DNA of 41,992 nt. Source: an uncultured Syntrophobacteraceae bacterium (lineage in GTDB: Bacteria; Desulfobacterota; Syntrophobacteria; Syntrophobacterales; Syntrophobacteraceae). Shown here piece by piece: positions 15,313 to 23,251 of this stretch. The first letter of the stretch is position 1, and every line of letters starts with the position of its first letter. The stretch is from NCBI GenBank assembly GCA_937889795.1, contig CALBZH010000729.1, positions 1 to 41,992 of the forward strand, given 5' to 3'. The notes below the pieces were generated by a model that was given only the letters and a program-made list of their open reading frames with translations, made no database searches and had not been told where the DNA came from. The translations under genes and the position numbers were made by a program.

Positions 15313-16607
15313 GCCGTCATCCTTTCGAGTCGCTGGAAATGCTGGTATTGCCGCTGGAACTCCATCTGCCACACCCCCACGTCTCCATCCCGCTGTTTTG
15401 CCAGGATCATTTTGCGCATTCCGGCGGAATGATCCGCGTCCTTGTTTTGCCTGCGATCCACGTGCACGAACAGGATCGCATCCGCATCCTGCTCGATGGC
15501 GCCCGATTCTCGAAGATCGCTCAAGCGTGGGTCACGGTTCTCTTTCTCGATGTCGCGATTCAGCTGGGCCAGGAGCACGACCGGAACGTGTAGCTCCTTG
15601 GCCAGGAGTTTGAGTCTGCGCGTGATTCCTGCCAGCTCCTGGGCTCGGTTGCTGTTCTTCTCGCTTGGAGCAATCAGGCCCAGGTAATCCACCCACACGA
15701 CCTGCTTCTTGTGTCTCCTGGACTTGATCACGATGTCCAGGTCATTCACGGGGCTGTCCACGATCATCACGGGAAGCTCCGATACCTGGCCGGCCGAAGA
15801 ATACACTCGCTCAAGCTCGCTGGCATTCAACCTTCCAGCCCGGATCTTGTCGCTTTCGACTCTGGCCATTCGGGAGATTATGCGCTGTGTCAGCTTCTGC
15901 TCGCTCATTTCCAGCGAGAACACGAGCGAGGACGTTCCCCGGCGCGCGGTGTTCGCAATCCAATTCAGGGCCACGGCCGTCTTGCCCATGCTCGGCCTGC
16001 CCGCGATCACGACCAGATCTCCAGGCAGGAGCCCCCCCGTGTAGCGGTCGTAATCGCTCCATCCCGTCGATATGCCCTGCATGGCTCCGCCGTTGTCCAT
16101 TCTGTCTTCGAGCTGAGCCACGAATCTCTTGCAGCTCTCCTTGATCGGTGTCTCACGGTCTTCGCGCTCCCGGCCGTCGCTGATCTCCATCAGTCGCTGA
16201 GAATAGGCCGACACGATCTCGGAGTAGCTCTTGCCCTTCCGCTCAGACAGCCCACCCAGGAAACACACGCTCTCCATCTGCGCCTTCCTGGCCAGCCAGT
16301 AATCGAGCACGATGCGGTTGTAGGTATCGAGGTTGACGACATTGCCGCTCGACATCTGTGCCAGTTCCGCGAGATAGGTGGCTCCTCCGACCGATTCCAG
16401 GAGGCTTTTGCCCACGAGCCAGTCGGCCACCGTGACGAGGTCGGGCTGAGCCCCCTCCAAATCAACCGCCCTGATCGCCCTGGCTATGGTCTGATGCCTG
16501 TCGTGGTAGAAGGCACCAGGGTCGATCCCGTGCGTGCATCCCGCCACCAGGCAGCACCCCAAAATCGATTGCTCGGTTTCAATGCTGTAGACCGGGTTCA
16601 GCTCCAC
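15309..16607 (-). CDS. dnaB: Replicative DNA helicase, DnaB family
   Basis: This 432-residue protein is a hexameric helicase for phage DNA replication. The N-terminal domain (YSIETEQSILGCCLVAGCTH) and linker are followed by the RecA-like core. Walker A is VIAGRPSMGKTAVALNW near residue 200. The following motif is SLVFSLEMSEQKLTQRIISR and Walker B is VWVDYLGLIAP. Next come VVLLAQLNRDIE and LSDLRESGAIEQDADAILFV, all typical of DnaB. The start is GTG 16607, overlapping the initiator gene stop. A phage-coded helicase with an adjacent O-like initiator indicates a lambda/P22-style replication module that needs no host helicase loader. Confidence 0.96.
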   Translation of the reverse strand: MELNPVYSIETEQSILGCCLVAGCTHGIDPGAFYHDRHQTIARAIRAVDLEGAQPDLVTVADWLVGKSLLESVGGATYLAELAQMSSGNVVNLDTYNRIVLDYWLARKAQMESVCFLGGLSERKGKSYSEIVSAYSQRLMEISDGREREDRETPIKESCKRFVAQLEDRMDNGGAMQGISTGWSDYDRYTGGLLPGDLVVIAGRPSMGKTAVALNWIANTARRGTSSLVFSLEMSEQKLTQRIISRMARVESDKIRAGRLNASELERVYSSAGQVSELPVMIVDSPVNDLDIVIKSRRHKKQVVWVDYLGLIAPSEKNSNRAQELAGITRRLKLLAKELHVPVVLLAQLNRDIEKENRDPRLSDLRESGAIEQDADAILFVHVDRRQNKDADHSAGMRKMILAKQRDGDVGVWQMEFQRQYQHFQRLERMTA

Positions 16608-17458
16608 GTGTTGTACTTCTCCTCGTAGGCTTTCGCTTCTTCCGGGTCGATGTCCTGTGAGATGTCACGGTATGGACAGGGCTGGTATTCCTGGGTCACC
16701 TGTGGAGGGTTCGCTTTGCGTGAGCCTGTCTTACAGGAACCTCCTCTTTCCTGGCATCTCGCCAACCAGTTGGTCAGGAATCGGTGCCAATTGCGCTTGG
16801 TCTTTTGGGGATTCGCCATGAACCACGAGAAGGCCTTCGACAGCTCCAAGTCGATATCGACCGCTGGGTATGCACGCGACCACGTGTCCCGATCTTGCTC
16901 GGAGATGCCTTCCCAACCGGCGGAGTTGGGCTTGATTCTCGTTGACGGCTTGGAGCCGGGATCGTCACCCCGGTTCCAAGCTAATGGTTTTTCTTTTTTA
17001 TGTTCCTGCTCCTGCTCCTGCTCCTGATTTGCCAAACTCTTTCTAAACGGTTTGCGGAACCCTTCTGGAAACTGTTTCAGGAAATCGTTAACGTGTCGTA
17101 TTAATTGAGAAAGCATGTCGCACTCCGGAAGCATATCAAGTGCTGAATTCCATGCCTTGACTACGTTTGGATTGTCTGGCTGATTGTATTTGATGAAGTT
17201 AGGAAGCCACACAAAAGAGGCCCTTTCGTCATACTTGACGAGACCCTTCCCTAACGCTTCCCTGAACGGTTCGGCAAACCCTTTCTCGTCCCACCCAAGC
17301 TCGGCAGCCATACCCTGGACGGTGTGACGCATTGCCCCGACAGAAGTCATGTGTGGGTGAGTCAGCAATAAGAAAAACACAAGCTTGCTTTTATCGGATA
17401 GGCATCTGAACTTGGCATCATTCCAAATGCGAGGGTCTACCTTTCTGAATTTTGCCAT
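16598..17458 (-). CDS. Replication initiator / helicase loader (O-like)
   Basis: This 286-residue protein precedes the DnaB gene. The N-terminal half resembles phage replisome organiser winged helices (DPRIWNDAKFRCLSDKSKLV, then MAAELGWDEKGFAEPFREAL and WLPNFIKYNQPDNPNV). A charged linker with a tandem Gln-Glu run is followed by a C-terminal domain like the helicase-loading domain of DnaT and replication proteins (AYPAVDIDLELSKAFSWFMA, then NWHRFLTNWLARCQERGG). It would bind the origin and load the phage helicase. ATG 17458 has GGAG eight bases upstream. The frame also allows GTG 17464 but with poor spacing. The origin often lies inside such genes. Confidence 0.8.
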   Translation of the reverse strand: MAKFRKVDPRIWNDAKFRCLSDKSKLVFFLLLTHPHMTSVGAMRHTVQGMAAELGWDEKGFAEPFREALGKGLVKYDERASFVWLPNFIKYNQPDNPNVVKAWNSALDMLPECDMLSQLIRHVNDFLKQFPEGFRKPFRKSLANQEQEQEQEHKKEKPLAWNRGDDPGSKPSTRIKPNSAGWEGISEQDRDTWSRAYPAVDIDLELSKAFSWFMANPQKTKRNWHRFLTNWLARCQERGGSCKTGSRKANPPQVTQEYQPCPYRDISQDIDPEEAKAYEEKYNTWS

Positions 17459-17460
17459 GA

Positions 17461-17631
17461 TCACAGCTCCAGCTGATCGACGAACAGACGCAGTTCAATC
17501 TCATACTGATCCGGATCCAGACATCTCTCGCGCAGATCCTTCTTGAAGCTCTCGTACAAGAGCCACTTCGATGATTCGTCAGACGACGTGTCGTCCGGTA
17601 ATCTAACTGCAGGAGCGCTGTCACTGATCAT
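17461..17631 (-). CDS. Small acidic protein upstream of the initiator gene
   Basis: A 56-residue frame starts at ATG 17631 (GGTGG upstream) and ends at 17461, two bases before the initiator ATG. It is strongly charged (VRLPDDTSSDESSKWLLYES, then FKKDLRERCLDPDQYEIELR) and ends in an acidic leucine-rich helix. It fills the space between its neighbours in the same direction. Family unknown. Confidence 0.6.
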   Translation of the reverse strand: MISDSAPAVRLPDDTSSDESSKWLLYESFKKDLRERCLDPDQYEIELRLFVDQLEL

Positions 17632-17699
17632 GGTTCCACCTGGTGGCTAGAAGGGGTGCGCTGACCGGAGAAACCGCACACCCATGTTGACGCAATCTC

Positions 17700-18413
17700 T
17701 CACGCCAGGATGATCGTGCCGTCTGGGAGCGACTTCTCCAAATAGCTCTTGATTGCATCGACGGCCCGCAGCCGCCATTGCTCGCCTTCGCATTCGAATA
17801 GGGCGACTGACGGCGGCTTTCCCTCGTTGGATTTGACCCTCACGATGTAAGGGGATTCCGGCTGCGCGATCTCCCGGAAGGTGCGATAGGGCTCCAGTAT
17901 GACCGGGCTCGGCACCTTGACGTCCTCGACCAGGGCGATGCCTTTGCGGGCCTGCACGGTCTGGCTTATGCCATCGTCTGACCACTGGGCGACGGCTTCA
18001 CCCTTGACGTTGCCGAAGACTCTCAAGAGGTCCTCGATGAACTGCGTGGGAACGAAGGACGTGCGCAGCAGGATGCAGAAGGTTTCGAGGTCGTAATAGG
18101 TCCCTGGCTTGAATTGAGATGGCTCGTTGTGCGAGGCCTCGACAAATACTGTCCGCTGCTGGAAGTGTCCGTGGAGCTCGCTGAGCAGGCGTATGAGAGT
18201 TGGACTTTCGATATGGACCTTGAATGGCGATTCGAGCTGATCGAAATTGGCCTCCACGTAATCGGCCAGACTGGTGAGGGTCGACAGGTGCAACCGCTGT
18301 GGAACGGGGTCGTAAACAGGCTCAAGCTTTTTCGTGGAATACTTCCTTGTGGCCACATCGATGATTTCGGTTCTGGCCAGCTCTATCACGCGGTCAATGG
18401 CTTCCCGTATCAT
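17700..18413 (-). CDS. Conserved phage protein, possibly DUF2303/YfdQ-like
   Basis: At 237 residues, it starts with an amphipathic helix (AIDRVIELARTEIIDVATRK). It continues with LSTLTSLADYVEANFDQLES, a beta-rich middle, and a C-terminal pattern VILEPYRTFREIAQPESPYI, then PSVALFECEGEQWRLRAVDA. This C-terminus recalls a widespread phage family related to DUF2303. It is coupled by a four-base overlap to the upstream gene and belongs to the recombination-replication group. Molecular function is not known. The family call is tentative. Confidence 0.65.
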   Translation of the reverse strand: MIREAIDRVIELARTEIIDVATRKYSTKKLEPVYDPVPQRLHLSTLTSLADYVEANFDQLESPFKVHIESPTLIRLLSELHGHFQQRTVFVEASHNEPSQFKPGTYYDLETFCILLRTSFVPTQFIEDLLRVFGNVKGEAVAQWSDDGISQTVQARKGIALVEDVKVPSPVILEPYRTFREIAQPESPYIVRVKSNEGKPPSVALFECEGEQWRLRAVDAIKSYLEKSLPDGTIILA

Positions 18414-18823
18414 TCATCACCTGCTTTCCGCTCCATCTGAAGCACCTTGTCTGCGTTGCGTTTCTGTTTTTCCTTCTCGATCTCACGAAATAGGTTGCGC
18501 TGTTTTGGGTCGTTCTCGACTGCCACGACGCGATCGCCATCCTTTCCGAGGAAGATGTTGGTCGGGTATGGCCTGATCGCAGCGAGCTTGCTCGTTGCAT
18601 GGATCTCGACCGAGCAGGATTCGCGGTCTTCATCCGGTTTGATCTTGACCTTAAGCGTCACCTCGCGCGGCGCCGTGGGCTTCGTGTTCGGATCGAGGCA
18701 GTTGTCGAGCACGCGCTGGAATTCGACGTTGAACAGCTCCACCGCAGCGCTCATTCGGTCTTTCGCTCCGCCTCCCAGGGTCTCCAGGGAGACGAACTGC
18801 TCGTTGATTTCGAAGTCAGGCAT
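18410..18823 (-). CDS. Conserved phage protein, 'replication terminator protein' type
   Basis: This 137-residue protein has the arrangement of a small phage family often annotated as replication terminator protein: an N-terminal segment ending GGGAKDRMSAAVELFNVEFQ, then VLDNCLDPNTKPTAPREVTL, a beta section (LKVKIKPDEDRESCSVEIHA) and a charged end. No biochemical role is established for that family as far as I know, so the name should not be read as a function. ATG 18823 has AAGGATG upstream, overlapping the end region of the RecT-like gene. Confidence 0.65.
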   Translation of the reverse strand: MPDFEINEQFVSLETLGGGAKDRMSAAVELFNVEFQRVLDNCLDPNTKPTAPREVTLKVKIKPDEDRESCSVEIHATSKLAAIRPYPTNIFLGKDGDRVVAVENDPKQRNLFREIEKEKQKRNADKVLQMERKAGDE

Positions 18824-18826
18824 GGG

Positions 18827-19966
18827 TCATCCTTCCGTATCAAATCTTGTTTCCTCATCCATCGGCTCTTCCCCATCCACCACGGGACACCCTCCAAGAG
18901 TCTGTCGGTCTCTGCAGTTGGAGCAATATTGGCTCACGGAGACTCTGTCGCCTTTTGGGCAATCAACGAGATCGTCAGGGAGGGTTTGCGGGTCGGATGG
19001 TTCTGCTGTTGACGGTGGCTCTGAGCTTTCGGTGGGTGGATCGTTCTGGGCGGTTTGCCGTTGCCGATAGATTTCTACGGCCTCGATGAGCTGCGCGGCC
19101 TCTTCCTCGCGCATATAGGACCACTGGTCGTATCCTGTGAGCAGCTTGACCTGTGCGGTGATCCATAGCTTGCAATCCGGATCCGACTTGGCTGCAGCGT
19201 GCAGGGCCATCAATTGCTCGTCGGTGCACCCGCACGTCATGATCTCATCTGAGCCGAAGATCATGGGATCCACGCGGTATTTGTTGCGGCGCCGGCGTTG
19301 ATCAGATGCGGTATTGCCTGCGTCGATCACGGCAGGATCTGGCACGGGTGTTTTCGGGAGCTCCTCCTGAGTCGGGATTTCTTCCTCGCTGTACATGCCT
19401 TGAAAATTGTCCGGGAAGGCCTCGCGCAGTGCCTGCACCAGAGCAACTTTCCTCACCATGGTAGCCGGCTTCTCCGACCACATCCGATTGGGAGTGCCAT
19501 CGCTCTTCTTTGCCTGGTACTCGTTCAGGTCGACTTCCACCCGCAGCGGGAAAGACCAGCCATCACGGTGGACCTCGGCCCATCCTCCTACGATCTTTGA
19601 CCCGGGAGGACAGAAGCCCTCGGTGTATGTGATATTTCCCTGACCCGACGCCTGACAGATCACGCCTGCCTTGTGACCACGGAAGGATTCGCTTCGATAG
19701 GCGCGTTTCAGGAAGGCGTCCTTGGCCACGATGATGGCCGCAGGCTGATTCCCGTTGTATTTCACAAGAAAGGCCTCTCTTGTGAATGGGTTAAGATTTT
19801 GCGCTCGGCAGAGACCCAGAAAGAGAGCGATCTCCTGATCCGTCACATTACCGTTGCCATTAACGAGATACCTTCTCACGATGGCAGGAGTCAGCTTGAC
19901 GTCTCCGGCATTGGTGTGAATCACCACTTCCATTCCTGAATCGACTTCAGCGACAGCTTTTGACAT
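18827..19966 (-). CDS. RecT/Bet-type single-strand annealing protein with cysteine-rich C-terminus
   Basis: Annealing proteins of the lambda Bet family pair single strands during phage recombination. Residues about 15-210 match: VKLTPAIVRRYLVNGNGNVT, EIALFLGLCRAQNLNPFTRE, AFLVKYNGNQPAAIIVAKDA, then the strand-rich centre and KVALVQALREAFPDNFQGMY. After that the protein goes on for some 160 residues more than Bet needs. These include a second domain with CGCTDEQLMALHAAAKSDPD and a terminal cysteine cluster (CPKG, CSNC, C and GGCP) that may bind zinc. Start ATG 19966 uses GGAGAGG nine bases upstream. No lambda-exo homologue was found. Confidence 0.88.
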   Translation of the reverse strand: MSKAVAEVDSGMEVVIHTNAGDVKLTPAIVRRYLVNGNGNVTDQEIALFLGLCRAQNLNPFTREAFLVKYNGNQPAAIIVAKDAFLKRAYRSESFRGHKAGVICQASGQGNITYTEGFCPPGSKIVGGWAEVHRDGWSFPLRVEVDLNEYQAKKSDGTPNRMWSEKPATMVRKVALVQALREAFPDNFQGMYSEEEIPTQEELPKTPVPDPAVIDAGNTASDQRRRRNKYRVDPMIFGSDEIMTCGCTDEQLMALHAAAKSDPDCKLWITAQVKLLTGYDQWSYMREEEAAQLIEAVEIYRQRQTAQNDPPTESSEPPSTAEPSDPQTLPDDLVDCPKGDRVSVSQYCSNCRDRQTLGGCPVVDGEEPMDEETRFDTEG

Positions 19967-19971
19967 GGCTC

Positions 19972-20196
19972 TCATCCTCTCCAATATTTTCTTGGTCCAT
20001 GCTTAACTTTGGGTTTGTCCCCGACACCGAAATTCCACATGCCGCAGGTGTCTCGATCGCGTTTGACCGCAGGGCCCCACGAGCTTTTCCAGTAGTGGCA
20101 GAGCCTCATGTTGGGCCTCTCCTCCATGCGCTTCGAATAGACGCAGTGGGCGCAGATCTTCTCCAGCTCGTCGAGAGCGCTCTTGCGTTTTTTCAC
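19972..20196 (-). CDS. Small cysteine-containing protein before recT
   Basis: GTG 20196 (GGAGG five bases upstream) encodes 74 residues with a CAHC motif, a later single Cys (RLCHYW) and DTCGMWNF. Together with two histidines these could form one zinc site. The end is basic (KPKVKHGPRKYWRG). It overlaps the upstream gene by four bases and ends five bases before the recT start. Probably a nucleic-acid-binding zinc protein. Family not recognised. Confidence 0.65.
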   Translation of the reverse strand: MKKRKSALDELEKICAHCVYSKRMEERPNMRLCHYWKSSWGPAVKRDRDTCGMWNFGVGDKPKVKHGPRKYWRG

Positions 20197-20492
20197 TTAC
20201 GCCTCCGACAGCTCTTCCTGGAGCGCTCACGCTTGTCCATCCACTTGCCGAGATTTATCTCCACCTTGAAATCCGTCTGCGGGAGGCCGTAGAGAAACTC
20301 TCTGGCGAAGGCTTCGCAGTTCCTCGTGGCCCACAAGGGAGTCAGCATCCTGACTAGGATCGCGTAGGCCAGGCGAATGGGTTTCCCGGAGATGCCCCAG
20401 GCGAAACCGTTCACCTGGTCATCGAGCTGGATCTGGCCACCGTCCAGGTACACGGTGCCCGTGCTCCATTCACCCTGCAGAACGATTCTCAT
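20193..20492 (-). CDS. DUF6166-like protein
   Basis: The 99-residue product begins with a beta hairpin (TGTVYLDGGQIQLDDQ), then NGFAWGISGKPIRLAYAILV and a helical end containing FAREFLYGLPQTDFKVEINL. The Phe-x-Trp-Gly...Gly-Pro/Lys-x-x-Leu-Ala pattern is that of the DUF6166 domain found in phages and plasmids, whose job is unknown. The start overlaps the upstream stop (ATGA) and has GGAG upstream. Confidence 0.6.
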   Translation of the reverse strand: MRIVLQGEWSTGTVYLDGGQIQLDDQVNGFAWGISGKPIRLAYAILVRMLTPLWATRNCEAFAREFLYGLPQTDFKVEINLGKWMDKRERSRKSCRRRK

Positions 20493-20773
20493 GATCCTGC
20501 TCCATCCTGGGCATAATGTGCCGTCCGGAAGAAGGTGATGGCCCGATAGAGCTTGCCAGGATGGTAGTCGCGCCAGTCCTCATGAACGAGGATAGTGGTG
20601 TTTCCGACGACGTGCGCCATGGTCGAAATGTCGTCTTCGAATTCATCTCCAAACGACCTCAGAAGGTCTTCTGCGGCCGCGTTGTACTGACGCTCCGCCT
20701 CAAGGTACTCCCGGCGAGCGTGGAACAATCTTTTGAGGCATCCAACTATTAGGGAATCCTGAACAGTTGACAT
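20489..20773 (-). CDS. Helical protein of unknown function
   Basis: ATG 20773, with GGAG eight bases upstream, gives 94 residues. A long helix (RLFHARREYLEAERQYNAAA) is followed by an acidic stretch (FGDEFEDDISTMAHVVGN) and a beta-like part ending HYAQDGAGS. The frame extends to 20884 but the extra part would overlap the upstream zinc-ribbon gene and reads as low complexity. No family recognised. It belongs to the early operon. Confidence 0.6.
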   Translation of the reverse strand: MSTVQDSLIVGCLKRLFHARREYLEAERQYNAAAEDLLRSFGDEFEDDISTMAHVVGNTTILVHEDWRDYHPGKLYRAITFFRTAHYAQDGAGS

Positions 20774-20855
20774 CTTTGACGCTCCATGTAGAATTGAGGT
20801 GCTTGTTTGTTTGGTTTGTCCATCTCCGTTGCTGGCGGGCATTGGAGAGGGTTTT

Positions 20856-21173
20856 TCATTTGGCCTGAGCGATGGGCTCGTCAATCGGGATCCACTTCAT
20901 GCACTTGGGACATACCATCGCTTTCCAATCCCGTGGCTGACCTCTCCACCCGCAACTGGGACACAATACGTCCGCGGTTGGCCTTCCGACCGTTAATCCC
21001 TTCCGTCTCGCCTCCCTTCTGAGCGCCTCGATGGCAGATTTTCGCTTCTCCAGGCTCAAGCAGTGCCTGATCTCCTGCTCGTTGAGGTCCTTCAGCGCTG
21101 TCTTGAATCCGATATCCTGAATTGCACAGTTGAGAATCCAATCCACCTTGCTCTGCCTTACGTTCGATGCCAC
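20856..21173 (-). CDS. Zinc-ribbon protein
   Basis: GTG 21173 with GGAGG five bases upstream gives about 105 residues. The N-terminal half is helical (VDWILNCAIQDIGFKTALKD, then CLSLEKRKSAIEALRREARR), probably DNA or protein binding. The C-terminal half is a Cys4 ribbon, CPSC ... CPKC, with a Trp-Arg core (GWRGQPRDW). It is one of a run of five neighbouring cysteine-rich genes in the early operon. Confidence 0.7.
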   Translation of the reverse strand: MASNVRQSKVDWILNCAIQDIGFKTALKDLNEQEIRHCLSLEKRKSAIEALRREARRKGLTVGRPTADVLCPSCGWRGQPRDWKAMVCPKCMKWIPIDEPIAQAK

Positions 21174-21211
21174 TTTCACCTCCCATCCAGGGCGATCTCG
21201 TCACCGTCGAA

Positions 21212-21592
21212 TCAAACTACTGCGAGCGCAGGCCTGACTGATCGGCGAGCGCGCGTCTTGAACAGCCTGTTGCCGTTGACCTCAATCGATTTGAGGCAGG
21301 CTAGACAGATCCAGCGGTCCTCATCCGAATCGACCTTGATCACGGGCACATCCGACAGGCAGCACTCGCATACCGGTGTGAATGCAAGGATTCTCGGAAT
21401 TTCGTTCTCAATGGTGCCGCTCACCCTCATCCGGCCGCAGTTGAAACAATGGCCGAGGCCTGAGAAAAATCCTGGCTTACGACGGTGGTTCATCTCGATC
21501 ACCTGATTTTCCATCTTCATGAATCCACCACATACCGGACACGCGTCCACCGTGATGTTCCCTCTCATCGAAACCAATCCTGTCCCTCTCAC
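21212..21592 (-). CDS. Double zinc-ribbon protein
   Basis: The GTG start at 21592 is preceded by AGGAGGTGATCC, an unusually complete match to the ribosomal anti-Shine-Dalgarno sequence, so it should be translated very strongly. The 126-residue product has paired cysteine motifs CPVC ... CFNC and CECC ... CLAC, consistent with two zinc ribbons. A basic tail follows (RLFKTRARRSVRPAL). Probable nucleic-acid-binding regulator. No family assigned. Confidence 0.7.
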   Translation of the reverse strand: MRGTGLVSMRGNITVDACPVCGGFMKMENQVIEMNHRRKPGFFSGLGHCFNCGRMRVSGTIENEIPRILAFTPVCECCLSDVPVIKVDSDEDRWICLACLKSIEVNGNRLFKTRARRSVRPALAVV

Positions 21593-21625
21593 GGATCACC
21601 TCCTGTCGAGTGCTCCACCACCCAT

Positions 21626-22312
21626 CTATCTCTTGATCAACGTCCTCTCCAGGAGCGTTATGGCCTGGGCGACCATGGTGCGCCGCTCCTGACGCGCCGA
21701 ATCGGCGAGGGCGTCGAAAAGCTCCCTGTCCTGGTCGAAGTCGAGAGTGATGCACGACCTCAATTCCGGCTTTCTGGCGACCTTGAGTCGGTCGTTGAGG
21801 CAGTCCCTGCAATAGTTCGTGACGACGACCGCACCGGTTCGGTAGGCCTCGAAAGACGCTCCGCAGTTTCTGCATTTGCACAGCTCAGAATCGTGAACCG
21901 GAAGATCCGGTCGTTCGACCTGCGCATCGATTTCGGCTGACACCATCGGATCCAGTTGAGCAGGTGCACTCTCCTGTTCGTGAATCTCCGTGTACGTTCT
22001 CGGCTCTTCGGCCTTTCGCAGGCCTTGCCGGGCCTTGATGCACTCGACGCATTTGTCCTTCCGAGATGGATAGAACTTGGTCTCGCTTGGCGTGCGACCG
22101 CACCCGGAACAGGGCCTCTCTGGCGTTGCCTTGATCTTTGAAGAGAATCCTGTCTGTTGACTCTGACTCGTGGCGGCTGCTTCTTGTGTCACCGATCCCT
22201 CCTGTGATGGCTCGAACCCCATGCACGCGGCGCACAGCTCCATCCCGTCAGCGTAGGGTGGACGCTTGCCGCAGATTCTGCAGGGCTCCTGTTGTTTGGC
22301 TGGCTCACTCAC
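21626..22312 (-). CDS. Multi-zinc-finger protein with C-terminal ribbon-helix-helix
   Basis: From GTG 22312 (AAGGAAG upstream, overlapping the small membrane gene) the product has 228 residues and three cysteine pairs of pairs: CRIC ... CAAC near 11-30, CSGC ... CVEC near 68-92, and CRNC ... CRDC near 150-175. The last 45 residues (ELRSCITLDFDQDRELFDAL, then QERRTMVAQAITLLERTLIK) read as a strand-helix-helix of the Arc/MetJ type. Several zinc ribbons joined to a ribbon-helix-helix is an unusual build and points to a DNA-binding regulator. ATG 22330 is an alternative start. Confidence 0.65.
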   Translation of the reverse strand: MSEPAKQQEPCRICGKRPPYADGMELCAACMGFEPSQEGSVTQEAAATSQSQQTGFSSKIKATPERPCSGCGRTPSETKFYPSRKDKCVECIKARQGLRKAEEPRTYTEIHEQESAPAQLDPMVSAEIDAQVERPDLPVHDSELCKCRNCGASFEAYRTGAVVVTNYCRDCLNDRLKVARKPELRSCITLDFDQDRELFDALADSARQERRTMVAQAITLLERTLIKR

Positions 22313-22445
22313 CTTGATCTTCCTTTCCATCCGCTCGCGCAGCCACCTGGCACGACCCGGCCGCGAGCAGTCCAACGATTGACCCAAGGAACAGGCCCAG
22401 CACGAAGCTCACGCCCAGGCCTCTGGCCGCTTCACTCTCCATCGC
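22305..22445 (-). CDS. Small membrane protein
   Basis: This is a 46-residue frame from ATG 22445, overlapping the previous small gene by 37 bases in another frame and the next by eight. It has one strong membrane segment (VSFVLGLFLGSIVGLLAAGS) then a Cys and a charged tail. The ribosome site for the ATG is weak. A GTG at the start of the membrane segment has a better one. Function unknown. The nested pair of tiny membrane genes has the layout of some overlapping lysis genes but sits in the early operon. Confidence 0.5.
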   Translation of the reverse strand, partial: AMESEAARGLGVSFVLGLFLGSIVGLLAAGSCQVAARADGKEDQGE

Positions 22446-22522
22446 TCGAGATAGAGCAGACCGAACAGCACGAGCTCGACGCACATCGTGATGGTGAGGA
22501 TGCAGCAATTAGGACATTCCAT
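22409..22522 (-). CDS. Tiny membrane protein
   Basis: ATG 22522 behind GGGAGGGAAAGG starts a 37-residue product: a CPNCC cluster, a membrane helix (ILTITMCVELVLFGLLYL) and a basic end (ERWRVKRPEAWA). The ribosome site is strong, which argues that it is translated despite its size. Function unknown. Confidence 0.5.
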   Translation of the reverse strand: MECPNCCILTITMCVELVLFGLLYLERWRVKRPEAWA

Positions 22523-22562
22523 AGCCTTTCCCTCCCTGATGGTTGTGTGCTCCCATCCCCTC

Positions 22563-22639
22563 AGCTCCACCACCGGGCAGGGTGCCTGTAGCCGGGAGGG
22601 GTCTGAGGGGAACTCCGGCAAGGCGATGGTGGTGGAGCT
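22563..22639. repeat. 12-bp inverted repeat with 53-bp spacer
   Basis: AGCTCCACCACC at 22563-22574 is matched exactly by GGTGGTGGAGCT at 22628-22639. It occupies the gap of about 130 bp between the genes ending at 22652 and starting at 22522, in which I see no other coding signal. It may fold in the transcript or bind a dimeric regulator. Confidence 0.5.
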
Positions 22640-22651
22640 CAAGGGACGGAT

Positions 22652-22987
22652 TCAGTGAATGGCTCTCGCTCTCCCGAGCCAACCCCGCAACGGATCGCTC
22701 CGCAGGTGGCGTCCCAAGCGCACCCTTTTTTCAGAATGACTCCCGGCCGGCTCGGTCGACTCGGGACAAGCAAGGGATTGGCTCGGGACAGCAAGAGCAC
22801 TCACGTCGTGCCCCATCGCGAATAGTGCCTGTTTACGAGGCGACCAGGCATGCGCTCCCCTGCACAGGCAGATGAATCTCCCGATCAAAGGGAACGGAGC
22901 CTTAACCGGTCTTCCAGTGATCCACCTGGCGATCCGATCTTTCTCCTCTGCCTCGATGACGAGCAGCTCCGCGGCGGACAGATCCAT
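22652..22987 (-). CDS. Hypothetical basic protein
   Basis: ATG 22987 (GAGG eight bases upstream) gives 111 residues. An N-terminal helix (AAELLVIEAEEKDRIARWIT) is followed by a Cys-containing segment (LIGRFICLCRGAHAW) and an Arg-rich low-complexity end. An earlier start at 23026 overlaps the ribbon-helix-helix gene. The long Arg/Ser/Pro tail makes the true 3' end less certain. No family recognised. Confidence 0.5.
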   Translation of the reverse strand: MDLSAAELLVIEAEEKDRIARWITGRPVKAPFPLIGRFICLCRGAHAWSPRKQALFAMGHDVSALAVPSQSLACPESTEPAGSHSEKRVRLGRHLRSDPLRGWLGRARAIH

Positions 22988-22997
22988 CCGTATGACC

Positions 22998-23198
22998 TCA
23001 ATCAGACTCAAGTCGAAAATCGTCATCCACGACTCTCTCAAGCAAGGTGGGACAGGCTTTGAGCTGCGGGATGGCCAGCAGGAGCGACATGCGGATCAGC
23101 TTCGATGCGTCTGTGTCCAGGTCGATGACCTGGCGGCCAAGCCATTCGTGGAAGCGCTCGTCGACTCTGAATGTGAGCAGGGTCAGTTTCTTCGGCAT
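22998..23198 (-). CDS. Ribbon-helix-helix protein
   Basis: ATG 23198 with AAAGGAAGG upstream encodes 66 residues. The strand KKLTLLTFRVDERFHEWLGR followed by DTDASKLIRMSLLLAIPQL is the pattern of CopG/Arc-type DNA-binding proteins, which dimerise through the strand and bind operators. It probably regulates an early phage promoter. The upstream extension of the frame overlaps the preceding gene and has no ribosome site. Confidence 0.65.
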   Translation of the reverse strand: MPKKLTLLTFRVDERFHEWLGRQVIDLDTDASKLIRMSLLLAIPQLKACPTLLERVVDDDFRLESD

Positions 23199-23251
23199 TG
23201 CCTTCCTTTCGTGATCGACTCTCGATGAGCGCCCCGAGTACGGCGGAGCTT

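Noticed and set aside
17004..17026. CRISPR or iteron array
   Set aside because: The hexamer repeats are contiguous with no spacers and encode a Gln-Glu linker. Too short for a CRISPR array. Kept only as a weak origin clue.
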